A stretch of 64,000 nt of DNA, taken from JBBDYG01 sp040901765 (lineage in GTDB: Bacteria; Planctomycetota; Planctomycetia; Pirellulales; Lacipirellulaceae). The notes under the pieces are model-generated. The model searched no databases, was not told where the DNA came from, and was given only the letters and a program-made list of their open reading frames with translations. Shown here one piece after another: positions 50,673-58,969 of the stretch. Within the stretch, counting starts at the first letter, position 1. Every line of letters starts with the position of its first letter. The stretch is taken from NCBI GenBank assembly GCA_040901765.1, contig JBBDYG010000089.1, positions 29,857-93,856 of the forward strand. Reading direction: 5' to 3'. Both the position numbers and the translations under genes were made by a program.

Positions 50673-52082
50673 TTAGCTCGGTGTCTTTGCATCGTCCGTG
50701 GGAAGCGCCAGCGTCACTAGCAACCGATCAATTCGCGTGCCGTCCATGTCGACCACTTCGATTCGCACGGTGCCGTTAAGGACGACATCGCTAATCTTCG
50801 GCAATCGCTCCAAGCTTCCCATCACCAGTCCGGCAACGGTGCTGTATTCGGCGGCTTCTTCCGTTAGCTTTGCGCCGTCCGGCAAGTTTTCCAGCAACTC
50901 ATGCACGGGCAACTGGCCATCGACGAGCCAGCTTGTATCGTCGCGGCGGATGACCCGTTGCTCTTCGTCGCGGCGGTGTTCGTCGTGGATTTCCCCGACC
51001 AACTCCTCCAGTATGTCCTCAAACGTAATCATGCCGCTCGTGCCGCCGAACTCGTCGAGCACGATGGCAAGCTGTGTGCGGCGCTCTTGGAACATCAACA
51101 GCAGGCGGTCGAGGGCCAAGCTTTCCGGCACAAACAGCGGCGCATGGAGCAGGCGGCGAAGCTCAATCTTGCGGCCGAGGTAGTGCTGTTGAAAGATGTC
51201 CTTGTTATAAACAAAGCCCACCACGTGATCGAGGTTATCTTCATACACGGGCAGGCGGGAAAACCCCGACATGGCGACCGCGCCGACCACTTCTTCAGCC
51301 GGGGTTTCGATATCGACGGCGTCTACGTCGATCCGCGGCCGCATTACGTCGCGCACGCGGCGATTGCGCAACTGCAATGCTTCCATCGCCACTTCGTGCT
51401 CCGAGTGCTTTAGAATTCCTTGCTCCATTCCGGTCTCAATCAGATGCTCAATGTCGGCGATGCTGACCATGGAGTTATCGGGGGTCTTGATCCGCAGCAC
51501 GGCCAGAACAGCACCAGTCGCCGCGCTGATGATCGCAACGGCTGGGCGGGCCACGGTGCTTAGCAGCCACATCGGATAGGCCACAAGAGCCGCTAACTGC
51601 TCGGCATACGCGAGCGCGATTCGCTTGGGAACGAGTTCGCCAAGAACGAGCGCCGTGAAGGCGATGCCGCACGTCACCAGCGCCAGAGCTATCCCTTCGC
51701 TGTGCTGCGCAACGAACGCCGTCGGCGACCCGGCGAGCGACGCTGCCAGTTCTTTCACGAGGCTCACGCCGCCATAAGTTGCGGCGAGTGTGCCCACGCC
51801 GGTAATGCCAACTTGCACGGTCGATAGGAACCGACTCGCGTCCGCCGATAACTCGAGCGCAACGCGAGCGCCTCGATTCCCTGCCACCGCCAACTGTTCC
51901 AAACGGTTGCGCCGCGCGGTGATGATGGCAATCTCCGCACCTGCGAAAAAGCCATTGAGCAAAATGAGAATGAGAATAATAACGAGTTCGGTAAGTGATT
52001 CCACAACAGTGCTCTGAGAAATTGAAACAAGGTCAGCCTCCGAGCCGTCGCACCACGTGCGACACGGATTGCCAGACAGCAT
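50673..52082 (-). CDS. CNNM/CorC-type transporter with CBS domains
   Basis: A 469-residue membrane protein of the HlyC/CorC (CNNM) family, proposed to move magnesium or cobalt. The CNNM domain has LNGFFAGAEIAIITARRNRLEQL and GELVPKRIALAYAEQLA (helices up to about residue 190). Two CBS domains follow (VRDVMRPRIDVDAVDIE, FGGTSGMITFEDILEELVGEI), then a CorC_HlyC tail with VDGQLPVHELLENL. ATG 52082 is used; the long upstream frame is antisense to glnS. It lies 47 bases after glnS on the same strand. Confidence 0.9.
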   Translation of the reverse strand: MLSGNPCRTWCDGSEADLVSISQSTVVESLTELVIILILILLNGFFAGAEIAIITARRNRLEQLAVAGNRGARVALELSADASRFLSTVQVGITGVGTLAATYGGVSLVKELAASLAGSPTAFVAQHSEGIALALVTCGIAFTALVLGELVPKRIALAYAEQLAALVAYPMWLLSTVARPAVAIISAATGAVLAVLRIKTPDNSMVSIADIEHLIETGMEQGILKHSEHEVAMEALQLRNRRVRDVMRPRIDVDAVDIETPAEEVVGAVAMSGFSRLPVYEDNLDHVVGFVYNKDIFQQHYLGRKIELRRLLHAPLFVPESLALDRLLLMFQERRTQLAIVLDEFGGTSGMITFEDILEELVGEIHDEHRRDEEQRVIRRDDTSWLVDGQLPVHELLENLPDGAKLTEEAAEYSTVAGLVMGSLERLPKISDVVLNGTVRIEVVDMDGTRIDRLLVTLALPTDDAKTPS

Positions 52083-52128
52083 AGCATAAGCAAGCCGTTT
52101 CGCCGCGATGCTATGTCGAAAGCTGCCG

Positions 52129-53805
52129 CTAGTTCTTCTCCGACTCTTTTGCCCAAGTGTCGCGGAGCGTGACCGTGCGGTTAAAAACCGGCTTCCCAGG
52201 TTTCGATTCGACGAGGTCGGTGAAAAAATATCCCATCCGCTCGAATTGAAAATGGCTGGCAGGAGCCGCCGTCGCGAGGCTCGGCTCAAGCTTCGCATCG
52301 GTGACGACGTCCAGCGAGTTATGATTGATGTTATCCAGGAATGTTCCCCCCGCGGGCACAACATCGGGGTTCTCCACTCGAAATAAATAGTCGTATAGCC
52401 GCACGGGCACGGTGATCGCGTGCGCGGCGCTGACCCAATGGATCGTGCCTTTCACCTTTCGCGAGTGGTCGGGGTCGAACGTACAACGTAGCTCGACCAC
52501 GCGGTCGCCCTCTTTAACCACTTCGTCGCAGCGAATGATGCCCGCGTAACGCAAGCGGACCTCACCGCCCGGTTTAAGCCGGAAGAATTTCTTCGGTGCG
52601 TCCTCCATGAAATCGTCCTGCTCGATGAACAGCTCGCCCGAAAGCGGAACCAGCCGCGTGCCTAGCTCAGGCCGCTGTGGGTGGTTCACCGCTTCAATCT
52701 GCTCGACAGTTCCCGGCGGCCAGTTTGTGAGCACTACCTTCAGCGGTCGCAACACTGCCATTGCCCGAGACGCCCGCTCGTTGAGGTCTTCGCGAATCGC
52801 GTCCTCGAGCCACGCCATGTCGATCGTGCTGCCAGACTTCGCTACGCCAATCCGCTCGCAGAACGCGCGAACTGCCTCGGGCGTATAGCCGCGGCGACGC
52901 AGCCCGCGAATCGTAAGCATCCGCGGGTCGTCCCACCCCGCGACGTGCTGCTCCTGAACAAGCTGCAATAGCTTGCGCTTGCTCATCACCGTATAGCTCA
53001 GATTCAACCGCGCAAATTCGATCTGTTGCGGATGGTGAATACCTAGCTCCCGGCAGAACCAGTCGTAGAGCGGCCGGTGGTTCTCGAATTCCAATGTGCA
53101 GATCGAGTGGGTGATCCCCTCGATCGAATCGCTCTGCCCATGCGTGTAGTCGTACGACGGATAGATGCACCACTTGTCTCCCGTGCGATGATGCGATGCG
53201 TGCTTGATGCGGTACATGACCGGGTCGCGCAAATTCAGATTGGGCGACGCCATGTCGATCTTCGCCCGCAGAGTTCGCGCGCCGTCCGGGAACTCACCGG
53301 CGCGCATTCGCTCGAAGAAGTCGAGATTCTCCGCAATCGAGCGATCGCGGAATGGGCTGTCCTGGCCCGGTTCGGACAATGTGCCGCGGTACTGGCGCAT
53401 TTCCTCGGCCGACAAGTCGCAGACATACGCTTTACCGGCATTGATAAGTTGAATCGCCCAATCGTAAAGCTGCTGGAAATAATCGGATGCGTAGAACAGC
53501 CGATCTTCCCATTCGCCGCCCAACCAGCGGACGTCGTCGATGATCGAGTCGACATATTCCTGCTCCTCTTTGGCGGGATTGGTGTCGTCGAACCGCAGAT
53601 TGAACTTACCGCCGTACTCCCGCGCCAAGCCAAAGTTCAGGCAGATGCTCTTGGCGTGGCCGATGTGCAAATATCCATTCGGCTCGGGCGGAAACCGCGT
53701 GTGAACCCGCCCGCCATGCTTCCCCGCGGCGCGGTCGGCGTCGATGATCTGCTCGATGAAGTTGCGGGATGCGGGCTTTTCGGGCGAAGTATCTTCCGTG
53801 GGCAT
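52129..53805 (-). CDS. glnS: Glutaminyl-tRNA synthetase
   Basis: GlnRS charges tRNA-Gln directly. The 558-residue class I synthetase has the HIGH motif in PPEPNGYLHIGHAKSICLNF and the KMSKS-like motif in YTVMSKRKLLQLV. Other blocks are RFDDTNPAKEEQEYV, YPSYDYTHGQSDSIEGITHSICTLEF, and the C-terminal anticodon domain with VVLTNWP and VVELRCTFDPDH. The GlnRS length and the RFDDTNP block separate it from GltX. ATG 53805 is used; a GTG start at 53835 would add 10 residues. Presence of GlnRS means the cell does not rely only on GatCAB for Gln-tRNA. Confidence 0.96.
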   Translation of the reverse strand: MPTEDTSPEKPASRNFIEQIIDADRAAGKHGGRVHTRFPPEPNGYLHIGHAKSICLNFGLAREYGGKFNLRFDDTNPAKEEQEYVDSIIDDVRWLGGEWEDRLFYASDYFQQLYDWAIQLINAGKAYVCDLSAEEMRQYRGTLSEPGQDSPFRDRSIAENLDFFERMRAGEFPDGARTLRAKIDMASPNLNLRDPVMYRIKHASHHRTGDKWCIYPSYDYTHGQSDSIEGITHSICTLEFENHRPLYDWFCRELGIHHPQQIEFARLNLSYTVMSKRKLLQLVQEQHVAGWDDPRMLTIRGLRRRGYTPEAVRAFCERIGVAKSGSTIDMAWLEDAIREDLNERASRAMAVLRPLKVVLTNWPPGTVEQIEAVNHPQRPELGTRLVPLSGELFIEQDDFMEDAPKKFFRLKPGGEVRLRYAGIIRCDEVVKEGDRVVELRCTFDPDHSRKVKGTIHWVSAAHAITVPVRLYDYLFRVENPDVVPAGGTFLDNINHNSLDVVTDAKLEPSLATAAPASHFQFERMGYFFTDLVESKPGKPVFNRTVTLRDTWAKESEKN

Positions 53806-53901
53806 TTGGTTCTTGCTCTTGGCGGCTGGGAACACCGATCATCAATTGCCCAAATTATCGCGGGGCAACCCGATAATGAGCAAGGGCGCTTCGCCGAAAC
53901 T

Positions 53902-54210
53902 CTAAAGCGCCACCACGCTTCGCTCCACAATCAGCACATCCACCTGGCCAAGCTCCGCCTTGAGCCGCTCCTTCAGCCCGACGAAAAACTCACGGGCCTT
54001 CGTCGACTCTGGCGCCAGAACTCGATAGATGATCACTTCGTCGCGATAGGTGATGTCGCCCAGCTTGCAGAACCCCAGGTTCGGCTGCGGGAACGACGTG
54101 ATGCCGCCGAACTCCGCCAGCAGTTCCTGCCGAACTTCCTGCAACCGGTCGGGGTCGATCCGCATCCCGTCGTTCTTCCACAGCGGGAGGAAGATGTCGT
54201 ATTCTTTCAT
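53902..54210 (-). CDS. Conserved-looking protein of unknown function
   Basis: A 102-residue protein, MKEYDIFLPLWKNDG at the N-terminus, RLQEVRQELLAEFGGITSFPQPN in the centre and FFVGLKERLKAELGQVDVLIVERSVVAL at the C-terminus. It looks like a small alpha/beta (ferredoxin-like) domain. ATG 54210 is the start; the frame to 54285 has no support. It is 97 bases from glnS on the same strand. I do not recognise a family name. Confidence 0.65.
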   Translation of the reverse strand: MKEYDIFLPLWKNDGMRIDPDRLQEVRQELLAEFGGITSFPQPNLGFCKLGDITYRDEVIIYRVLAPESTKAREFFVGLKERLKAELGQVDVLIVERSVVAL

Positions 54211-54423
54211 TTTGCTTCCAACTCGGGGGCTTATTGCGAGATTATACGACTCGGAAGCCCGACCGCCACAGGGGCAGTGGCCCAAGTTGGGCGTTTGGCC
54301 TGGAGGAAAACGCGGGACTAGCTGTAGTATTTGCGATAGATTCTGTCAGCATGAGGTTGTCAAGTTAGAACAATTGGTGTACAAAGAAATAGTTTATGGG
54401 CTTTGGCCTGGGAGATAAACGCT

Positions 54424-55182
54424 ATGGCACAGGCCTCTTCCATCGAATGGACTGAAGCGACCTGGAATCCAGTAACGGGCTGCACGAAGATTAGTCCGGG
54501 ATGCAAGTACTGCTACGCAGAGCGTATGGCCAACCGCCTTCAGGCGATGGGACAGCCGCGCTATCAAAACGGATTTGAACTCGCCCTTCAAGAAGACGTC
54601 GTTGAACTTCCGCTTCATTGGAAGCAACCGCGAGTAATCTTTGTCAACTCGATGAGCGACCTGTTTCACAGGGATGTCCCGGAAATCTTCATTCGAAAGT
54701 GCTTCGAGACAATGACGGCAGCGTCGCAGCATACATTTCAAGTGCTCACGAAGCGGCCCGAACGAGTCGCCGAACTTGCTAGGTCTCTCCCTTGGCCCAG
54801 CAATGTTTGGATGGGCACCAGTGTGGAGAACGTCGAATACGTTTGGCGTGTCGGCGAGCTCAAGAAAGTGCCGGCGGCAGTGCGGTTTCTTTCTGTCGAG
54901 CCATTGCTCGGACCAATTCCCCGATTGCCGCTACAAAGAATTGACTGGGTAATCGTCGGAGGGGAATCGGGCCCAGGAGCGCGATCAATGGAGGAGTCAT
55001 GGGTTACGGCAATCAGGGACCGCTGCGTTCGGTACCAAGTACCATTCTTTTTCAAGCAGTGGGGAGGCGTACATAAGTCACGAACAGGGCGGACGCTTGA
55101 TGGCCGGACATGGGACGAAATGCCAATAATTGAAGGTGGAAATAATGGCACGAAAGAAAGACCGCTGGCCCGAGCTATGTGA
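54424..55182 (+). CDS. DUF5131 (phage Gp37/Gp68-type) radical-SAM-like protein
   Basis: A 252-residue protein of the DUF5131 family, first named from phage Gp37/Gp68. The N-terminus SIEWTEATWNPVTGC begins the three-Cys motif: Cys20, Cys27 and Cys30 (CTKISPGCKYCYAE), as needed for a radical-SAM iron-sulfur cluster. Other family blocks are VNSMSDLFH, QVLTKRPERV and VGGESGPGARSM. ATG 54424 is the likely start, with GGGAGA upstream. It overlaps the next gene (TcmP) by 38 bases, so the two are one unit. Its reaction is unknown to me. Confidence 0.9.
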   Translation: MAQASSIEWTEATWNPVTGCTKISPGCKYCYAERMANRLQAMGQPRYQNGFELALQEDVVELPLHWKQPRVIFVNSMSDLFHRDVPEIFIRKCFETMTAASQHTFQVLTKRPERVAELARSLPWPSNVWMGTSVENVEYVWRVGELKKVPAAVRFLSVEPLLGPIPRLPLQRIDWVIVGGESGPGARSMEESWVTAIRDRCVRYQVPFFFKQWGGVHKSRTGRTLDGRTWDEMPIIEGGNNGTKERPLARAM

Positions 55183-56005
55183 ATTGGTAGTCGAGGACGA
55201 TGGGCTACCGGTGCGTGAAGCGGGGGCGTGGACTGAGGATAAGCTCTGGGTTTGGAATAGATATATCGAAATCACCACTTCTGCGATGGTGGGCAATCCA
55301 AAATGGAAAGGCGGACTCGCATACGTCGATCTATTCGGTGGTTCTGGAGTCTGCAAAGTTGCCGGAAGGCGAATTCCCGGTTCAATTTTGCTCGCGGCAA
55401 TGGCTCCGAAGCAATTCAGTAAGATCATCGTCTGCGAGAAAAAGCGTTCGTTGGCTAATGCCTGCGAGCAGAGGCTGACCCATTTCGGTGCAGCCGGTGT
55501 TTCCAATGTTCTGATCGGCGATTGTAATCGGTTGATCGATGATGTCGTCGCATGCATCCCAAGTCAGTCGCTGTCGCTCGCATTTATTGATCCCGAAGGA
55601 CTTCATGCCGAGTTCAATACTGTTGCCAAGTTGACCAGTGGTCGGCAGGCCGATCTTCTAATTCTATTTGGCGATAAGATGGACATCGCCAGAAACGTCG
55701 ATCTTTACGCGGGCCAAAAGGAATCGAAGCTCGACCGTTTTATGGGACTCGATTGCCCGTGGCGAAATGAATGGCTCGCGCTCAATAGCCAAGACGCGGA
55801 TTTAGTATGTCAGCTTTTTGTGAAGTTATACAAAGCGCAACTCGAAACGAAGCTCGGCTACAAAGCTTTCGCAGACCAGGTAATGCGTTCCTCCAAGAGT
55901 GCTATTTACCGCGTGATCTTTGCAACTAAACATCCGCGCGGCGAGGAGTTCTGGAAGAAAATCAGCAAAATCGACCGTCAGGGGCAACGCAGTCTCTTCG
56001 ATTGA
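55145..56005 (+). CDS. tcmP: Three-Cys-motif partner protein (TcmP)
   Basis: A 286-residue protein named for its link to the three-Cys protein next to it. It has a Rossmann methyltransferase-like core: VDLFGGSG (62-68), an acidic strand end in VCEKK (97-98), GDCN (125-128) and FIDPEGL (147-153). An N-terminal helical part (residues 10-45) and a C-terminal part (FATKHPRGEEFWKKI) follow the family. Start ATG 55145 lies inside the DUF5131 gene and has GAAGGTGG upstream. The pair occurs in many bacteria and phages; no substrate is known to me. Confidence 0.88.
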   Translation: MARKKDRWPELCELVVEDDGLPVREAGAWTEDKLWVWNRYIEITTSAMVGNPKWKGGLAYVDLFGGSGVCKVAGRRIPGSILLAAMAPKQFSKIIVCEKKRSLANACEQRLTHFGAAGVSNVLIGDCNRLIDDVVACIPSQSLSLAFIDPEGLHAEFNTVAKLTSGRQADLLILFGDKMDIARNVDLYAGQKESKLDRFMGLDCPWRNEWLALNSQDADLVCQLFVKLYKAQLETKLGYKAFADQVMRSSKSAIYRVIFATKHPRGEEFWKKISKIDRQGQRSLFD

Positions 56006-56020
56006 TCGGCTTTAAATCGC

Positions 56021-57562
56021 CTATTGCTTCACGCGCCGATCGGTGGCGCTCCTGTGTCGAATCTTCGCCAACTCCGCCGCCATTTCCGCGACCTTCTCTG
56101 GTCGCTCCTTCGTCAGATTGTGCCGCTCGCCTGGGTCGCTGGCAAGATCGTATAGCGCCCCCGTCGCCACGAGTCCCGTTTCAATTCCAACTGCCGGGGA
56201 GAACGCGGGACCATTGGCCGGCGCGATGTACTTCCAATCGCCTTGCCGCAGCGCCAGCGTTCGGGCGTGTTCGACCAGTTGCTTTCGCCCCTGTTTCGTC
56301 TTGCCCGCGAACGCCTCGAGCTGGTTCTCACTGTCGGGCGCGTCGCCCGCCTCGATCGGCACATCGACAAGCGCAGCCACGCAGCGCAGAAAATCGATCT
56401 GGCAAACCAGCGCGTCCGACTCTCCCGGTGCGACATGCCCCGGCCAGCGCACGATAAACGGCACCCGCGTGCCGCCTTCAAACGCACTATATTTCCCGCC
56501 GCGTAGCGGCCCTGCCGGCCGGTGCGCGCCGAGCTTTTCGACAGCGTCGTCGCGGTAGCCGTCATCAACCACCGGGCCGTTGTCGCTGGTGAAAATCACC
56601 AGAGTTTCGTCCGCGATGTCGAGCCGATCGAGCGTAGCCGTTATTTGGCCGACGCACCAGTTGAGTTGCAAGATTGCATCGCCGCGCGGTCCCATGCCGC
56701 TTTGCCCGACGAAACGCGAATGAGGCACACGCGGTACGTGAATGTCGTGGAGCGAGAAGAACAGGAAGAATGGTTCCGCGTGCGAACGCTCGATGAACCC
56801 GACGGCTTTATCTGTCAGCGTATCGGCCATTTCTTCATCCACCCAACGCGCCGCTTGGCCGCCGCTCATGTAACCAATCCGACTGATGCCGTTCACGATT
56901 GTCATGTCGTGCCCATGACTCGGATGGATCTTCAGCAGCTCCGGCAGTTCTTTGCCAGTCGGCTCATCTCCGACGGGGGCGTCGTAGCGAACTTCGATTG
57001 GGCCATCCGGCTCCAGCCCCACTACGCGATGGTTCTCTACATACACGCACGGCACGCGATCGCCAGTCGCCGGCACCAAGTAGCAGTAATCGAAGCCGAT
57101 CTCCAGCGGCCCCGGTTTGATCTCGCCGTTCCAATCCAAATTGCCATCGCCCAAACCGAGATGCCACTTGCCGACGACGCCGGTCTTGTACCCCGCACTT
57201 TGCAGCACAGACGCGAGCGTCGTACGGCCCGGCTCGATGATCAGCCTCGCGTTCCCGGGCAGCACGCCCGTCCCTTTGCGTCGCCACGCATACTCGCCGG
57301 TCAACATTGCGTAGCGCGACGGCGTGCAGGTCGCCGAAGCCGAATGCCCATCGGTGAGCCGCAGCCCCTCGCGTGCCAATTGATCAATGTTCGGCGTCGC
57401 GATTTCCGTCGCGCCGTAACAACTTACATCACCGTACCCGAGGTCGTCGGCGTAAATCAACACAATATGCGGCCGCTCGGCGGCTAGTAACGAATCGACC
57501 CCTAACACGAGAATGCCAACCCACGAGAGTACCGTCAGGAAAGTTCGAGCGATGATGGACAT
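56021..57562 (-). CDS. Secreted arylsulfatase-type sulfatase
   Basis: A 513-residue sulfatase that removes sulfate esters, probably from polysaccharides. The signal peptide covers residues 1-28. Metal ligands are in IYADDLGYGDVSCYG (Asp39, Asp40), the formylglycine site is CTPSR (Cys79), then GKWHLG, HDIHVPRVPH, and FTSDNGPV. All catalytic residues are present. ATG 57562 is the start. A formylglycine-generating enzyme is needed but is not in the window. Sulfatases are multiplied in marine planctomycetes; the substrate here is unknown. Confidence 0.94.
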   Translation of the reverse strand: MSIIARTFLTVLSWVGILVLGVDSLLAAERPHIVLIYADDLGYGDVSCYGATEIATPNIDQLAREGLRLTDGHSASATCTPSRYAMLTGEYAWRRKGTGVLPGNARLIIEPGRTTLASVLQSAGYKTGVVGKWHLGLGDGNLDWNGEIKPGPLEIGFDYCYLVPATGDRVPCVYVENHRVVGLEPDGPIEVRYDAPVGDEPTGKELPELLKIHPSHGHDMTIVNGISRIGYMSGGQAARWVDEEMADTLTDKAVGFIERSHAEPFFLFFSLHDIHVPRVPHSRFVGQSGMGPRGDAILQLNWCVGQITATLDRLDIADETLVIFTSDNGPVVDDGYRDDAVEKLGAHRPAGPLRGGKYSAFEGGTRVPFIVRWPGHVAPGESDALVCQIDFLRCVAALVDVPIEAGDAPDSENQLEAFAGKTKQGRKQLVEHARTLALRQGDWKYIAPANGPAFSPAVGIETGLVATGALYDLASDPGERHNLTKERPEKVAEMAAELAKIRHRSATDRRVKQ

Positions 57563-57659
57563 AAATCGGATCGCTGAATTCGAGTGCCGCGATGCATACA
57601 GCTACCGCTAGTCTACTTTGTCCTCGAACGCCCGGAAACGGACCGATATAGGCTGTGAA

Positions 57660-57743
57660 GGCTGTCGGCTGGCAGCTATCGGCCAGAACTAGCGTGTGCC
57701 TTCTCTGGCCGACAGCCAATAGCCGACAGCCGATAGCCTCCTC
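57660..57743. repeat. Intergenic palindrome, family B copy 2
   Basis: GGCTGTCGGCTGGCAGCTATCGGCC, then GGCCGACAGCCAATAGCCGACAGCCGATAGCC. It matches 44554-44637 in order and orientation. The two copies share the GACAGCCAATAGCC unit and end in CCTCC, which sits near the start of the following gene in each case. Confidence 0.85.
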
Positions 57744-57808
57744 CGCGTTGTGCCCGTCGTGCCGTTGTGGTTCAATCCTATATTGAATCGTCCTTCGCCA
57801 ATCGCACG

Positions 57809-58498
57809 ATGCTCGCCAATTCAAGTCCAACTCGCTCCGGCCAATCTCGGGTGACTTCGCGGCGGCAAAGCCGTGTCGTACCGGTCGATCAAGTGCCGCC
57901 ACAGATCGCCACCTGCGAAACCACGCTCCGAAATTTCGCCGGCCGACTGCTGCGCGAGCGGTCCGTGCGGTCGGTGATCGTCCATCGCGAGCGCAGCGAA
58001 GTCGTCGTAAACACCTCATGCGAAATCTCGACGACCATCGAACCCGCAGACATCCCCGTCGAGGTTCTCGCCTGGAACGACCCCCAGCAGCCCTACATCT
58101 ACTGCATCCGCGCTCCGCAGGCCGTGACTGGCTGGCGACGCGCGTTGTTCCTGGCTGGCGGGGCAATTTCCGCCGCGCTTGCAGCCCTGGGCGTGATCCT
58201 GCCCGGTCTACCGACAACGCCCTTCGTGCTGCTGGCGAGCTACTGCCTGCTCCGCTCGTCGCGCCACTGGCACGAGCGCCTGCTCCGTAACCGCCTGTTC
58301 GGCGGCGTGCTCCGCGACTGGTATCTCCACCGCGGCCTACGGCCGCACATCCGCTACAAGGCCCTCGCCATGCTCGTGCTGGTTGTCGCCGCATCGCTCT
58401 ACTGGGGCGGGCTGCCCTGGTGGGCCAACCTCTTCCTCGTCGCCATCGCCGCATTCGGCGCGGTCTATGTCTGGCGATTGCCGGATGTAGTGGAGTAA
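57809..58498 (+). CDS. DUF454 (YbaN-like) membrane protein
   Basis: A 229-residue protein with a C-terminal DUF454/YbaN region: GVILPGLPTTPFVLLASYCLLRSSRHWHERLLRNRLFG (near residues 145-180) with helices near 125-150 and 190-220. YbaN proteins are about 130 residues; here an extra N-terminal domain of about 100 residues is present, with ATCETTLRNFAGRLLRERSVRSVIVHRERSEVVV, which resembles a small ferredoxin-like domain. GTG 57767 would add 14 residues; ATG 57809 is preferred. Function unknown. Confidence 0.8.
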   Translation: MLANSSPTRSGQSRVTSRRQSRVVPVDQVPPQIATCETTLRNFAGRLLRERSVRSVIVHRERSEVVVNTSCEISTTIEPADIPVEVLAWNDPQQPYIYCIRAPQAVTGWRRALFLAGGAISAALAALGVILPGLPTTPFVLLASYCLLRSSRHWHERLLRNRLFGGVLRDWYLHRGLRPHIRYKALAMLVLVVAASLYWGGLPWWANLFLVAIAAFGAVYVWRLPDVVE

Positions 58499-58969
58499 GG
58501 TGGGTACCGCGCGCCATCACCATCCGCGTTTAGCCGCGTTCGCTTGCGATGCGCTCCAGAGCGCGTCGCAAGCGAACGCGGCTAACACGCTAATTGCCAG
58601 GCTATGCAGCGTCCTGATTAGCGAAGCTTAGCGCCGATTAGCGTTCCTGCTTTTTCTGAATCAGAGAAGAGTTAGGAACACTGATCGGACGGGTGGCTGG
58701 GGTCGCAGCGAAGCGCAGCCCCCAGCGAACCCTGAGAAGATGCCGTTTGCCAATCCGCTGTTTCTCAGCGCACGCTTTGCGTATTGAGTTCGATGATGGC
58801 CGCGGACGCGCTTCTGCTGGGGGCTGCGGCTAGCGCCTACGACCCCAGCCACCCCGCCGCCGAATTTCCCATTAGCGAAGATTAGCGCCGATTAGCGTTC
58901 CCGTTCTTTTCTGAATCAGAGAAGAATTGGGAACACTGATCGACGCTAATTGGCGCTAATTCAGAGTAG
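58499..58969. repeat. Repeat-only spacer of three palindrome or direct-repeat families
   Basis: This 471-base spacer holds no gene. 58529-58586 is family F copy 2: TAGCCGCGTTCGCTTGCGATGC... paired with GCGTCGCAAGCGAACGCGGCTAA. A 70-base direct repeat follows as two copies (58618-58688 and 58872-58942), with TTCTGAATCAGAGAAGA and GGAACACTGATCG in both. Between them, 58691-58856 is an inverted repeat with arms GGGTGGCTGGGGTCG...AGCCCCCAGC and GCTGGGGGCT...ACCCCAGCCACCCC (family H). Confidence 0.8.

Noticed and set aside
56522..57487. Plus-strand frame of 321 residues
   Set aside because: It is antisense to the sulfatase gene, which has all catalytic motifs.
57429..58523. Minus-strand Arg-rich frame of 364 residues
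   Set aside because: It overlaps the DUF454 gene and the palindrome spacer and has the composition of an antisense frame.
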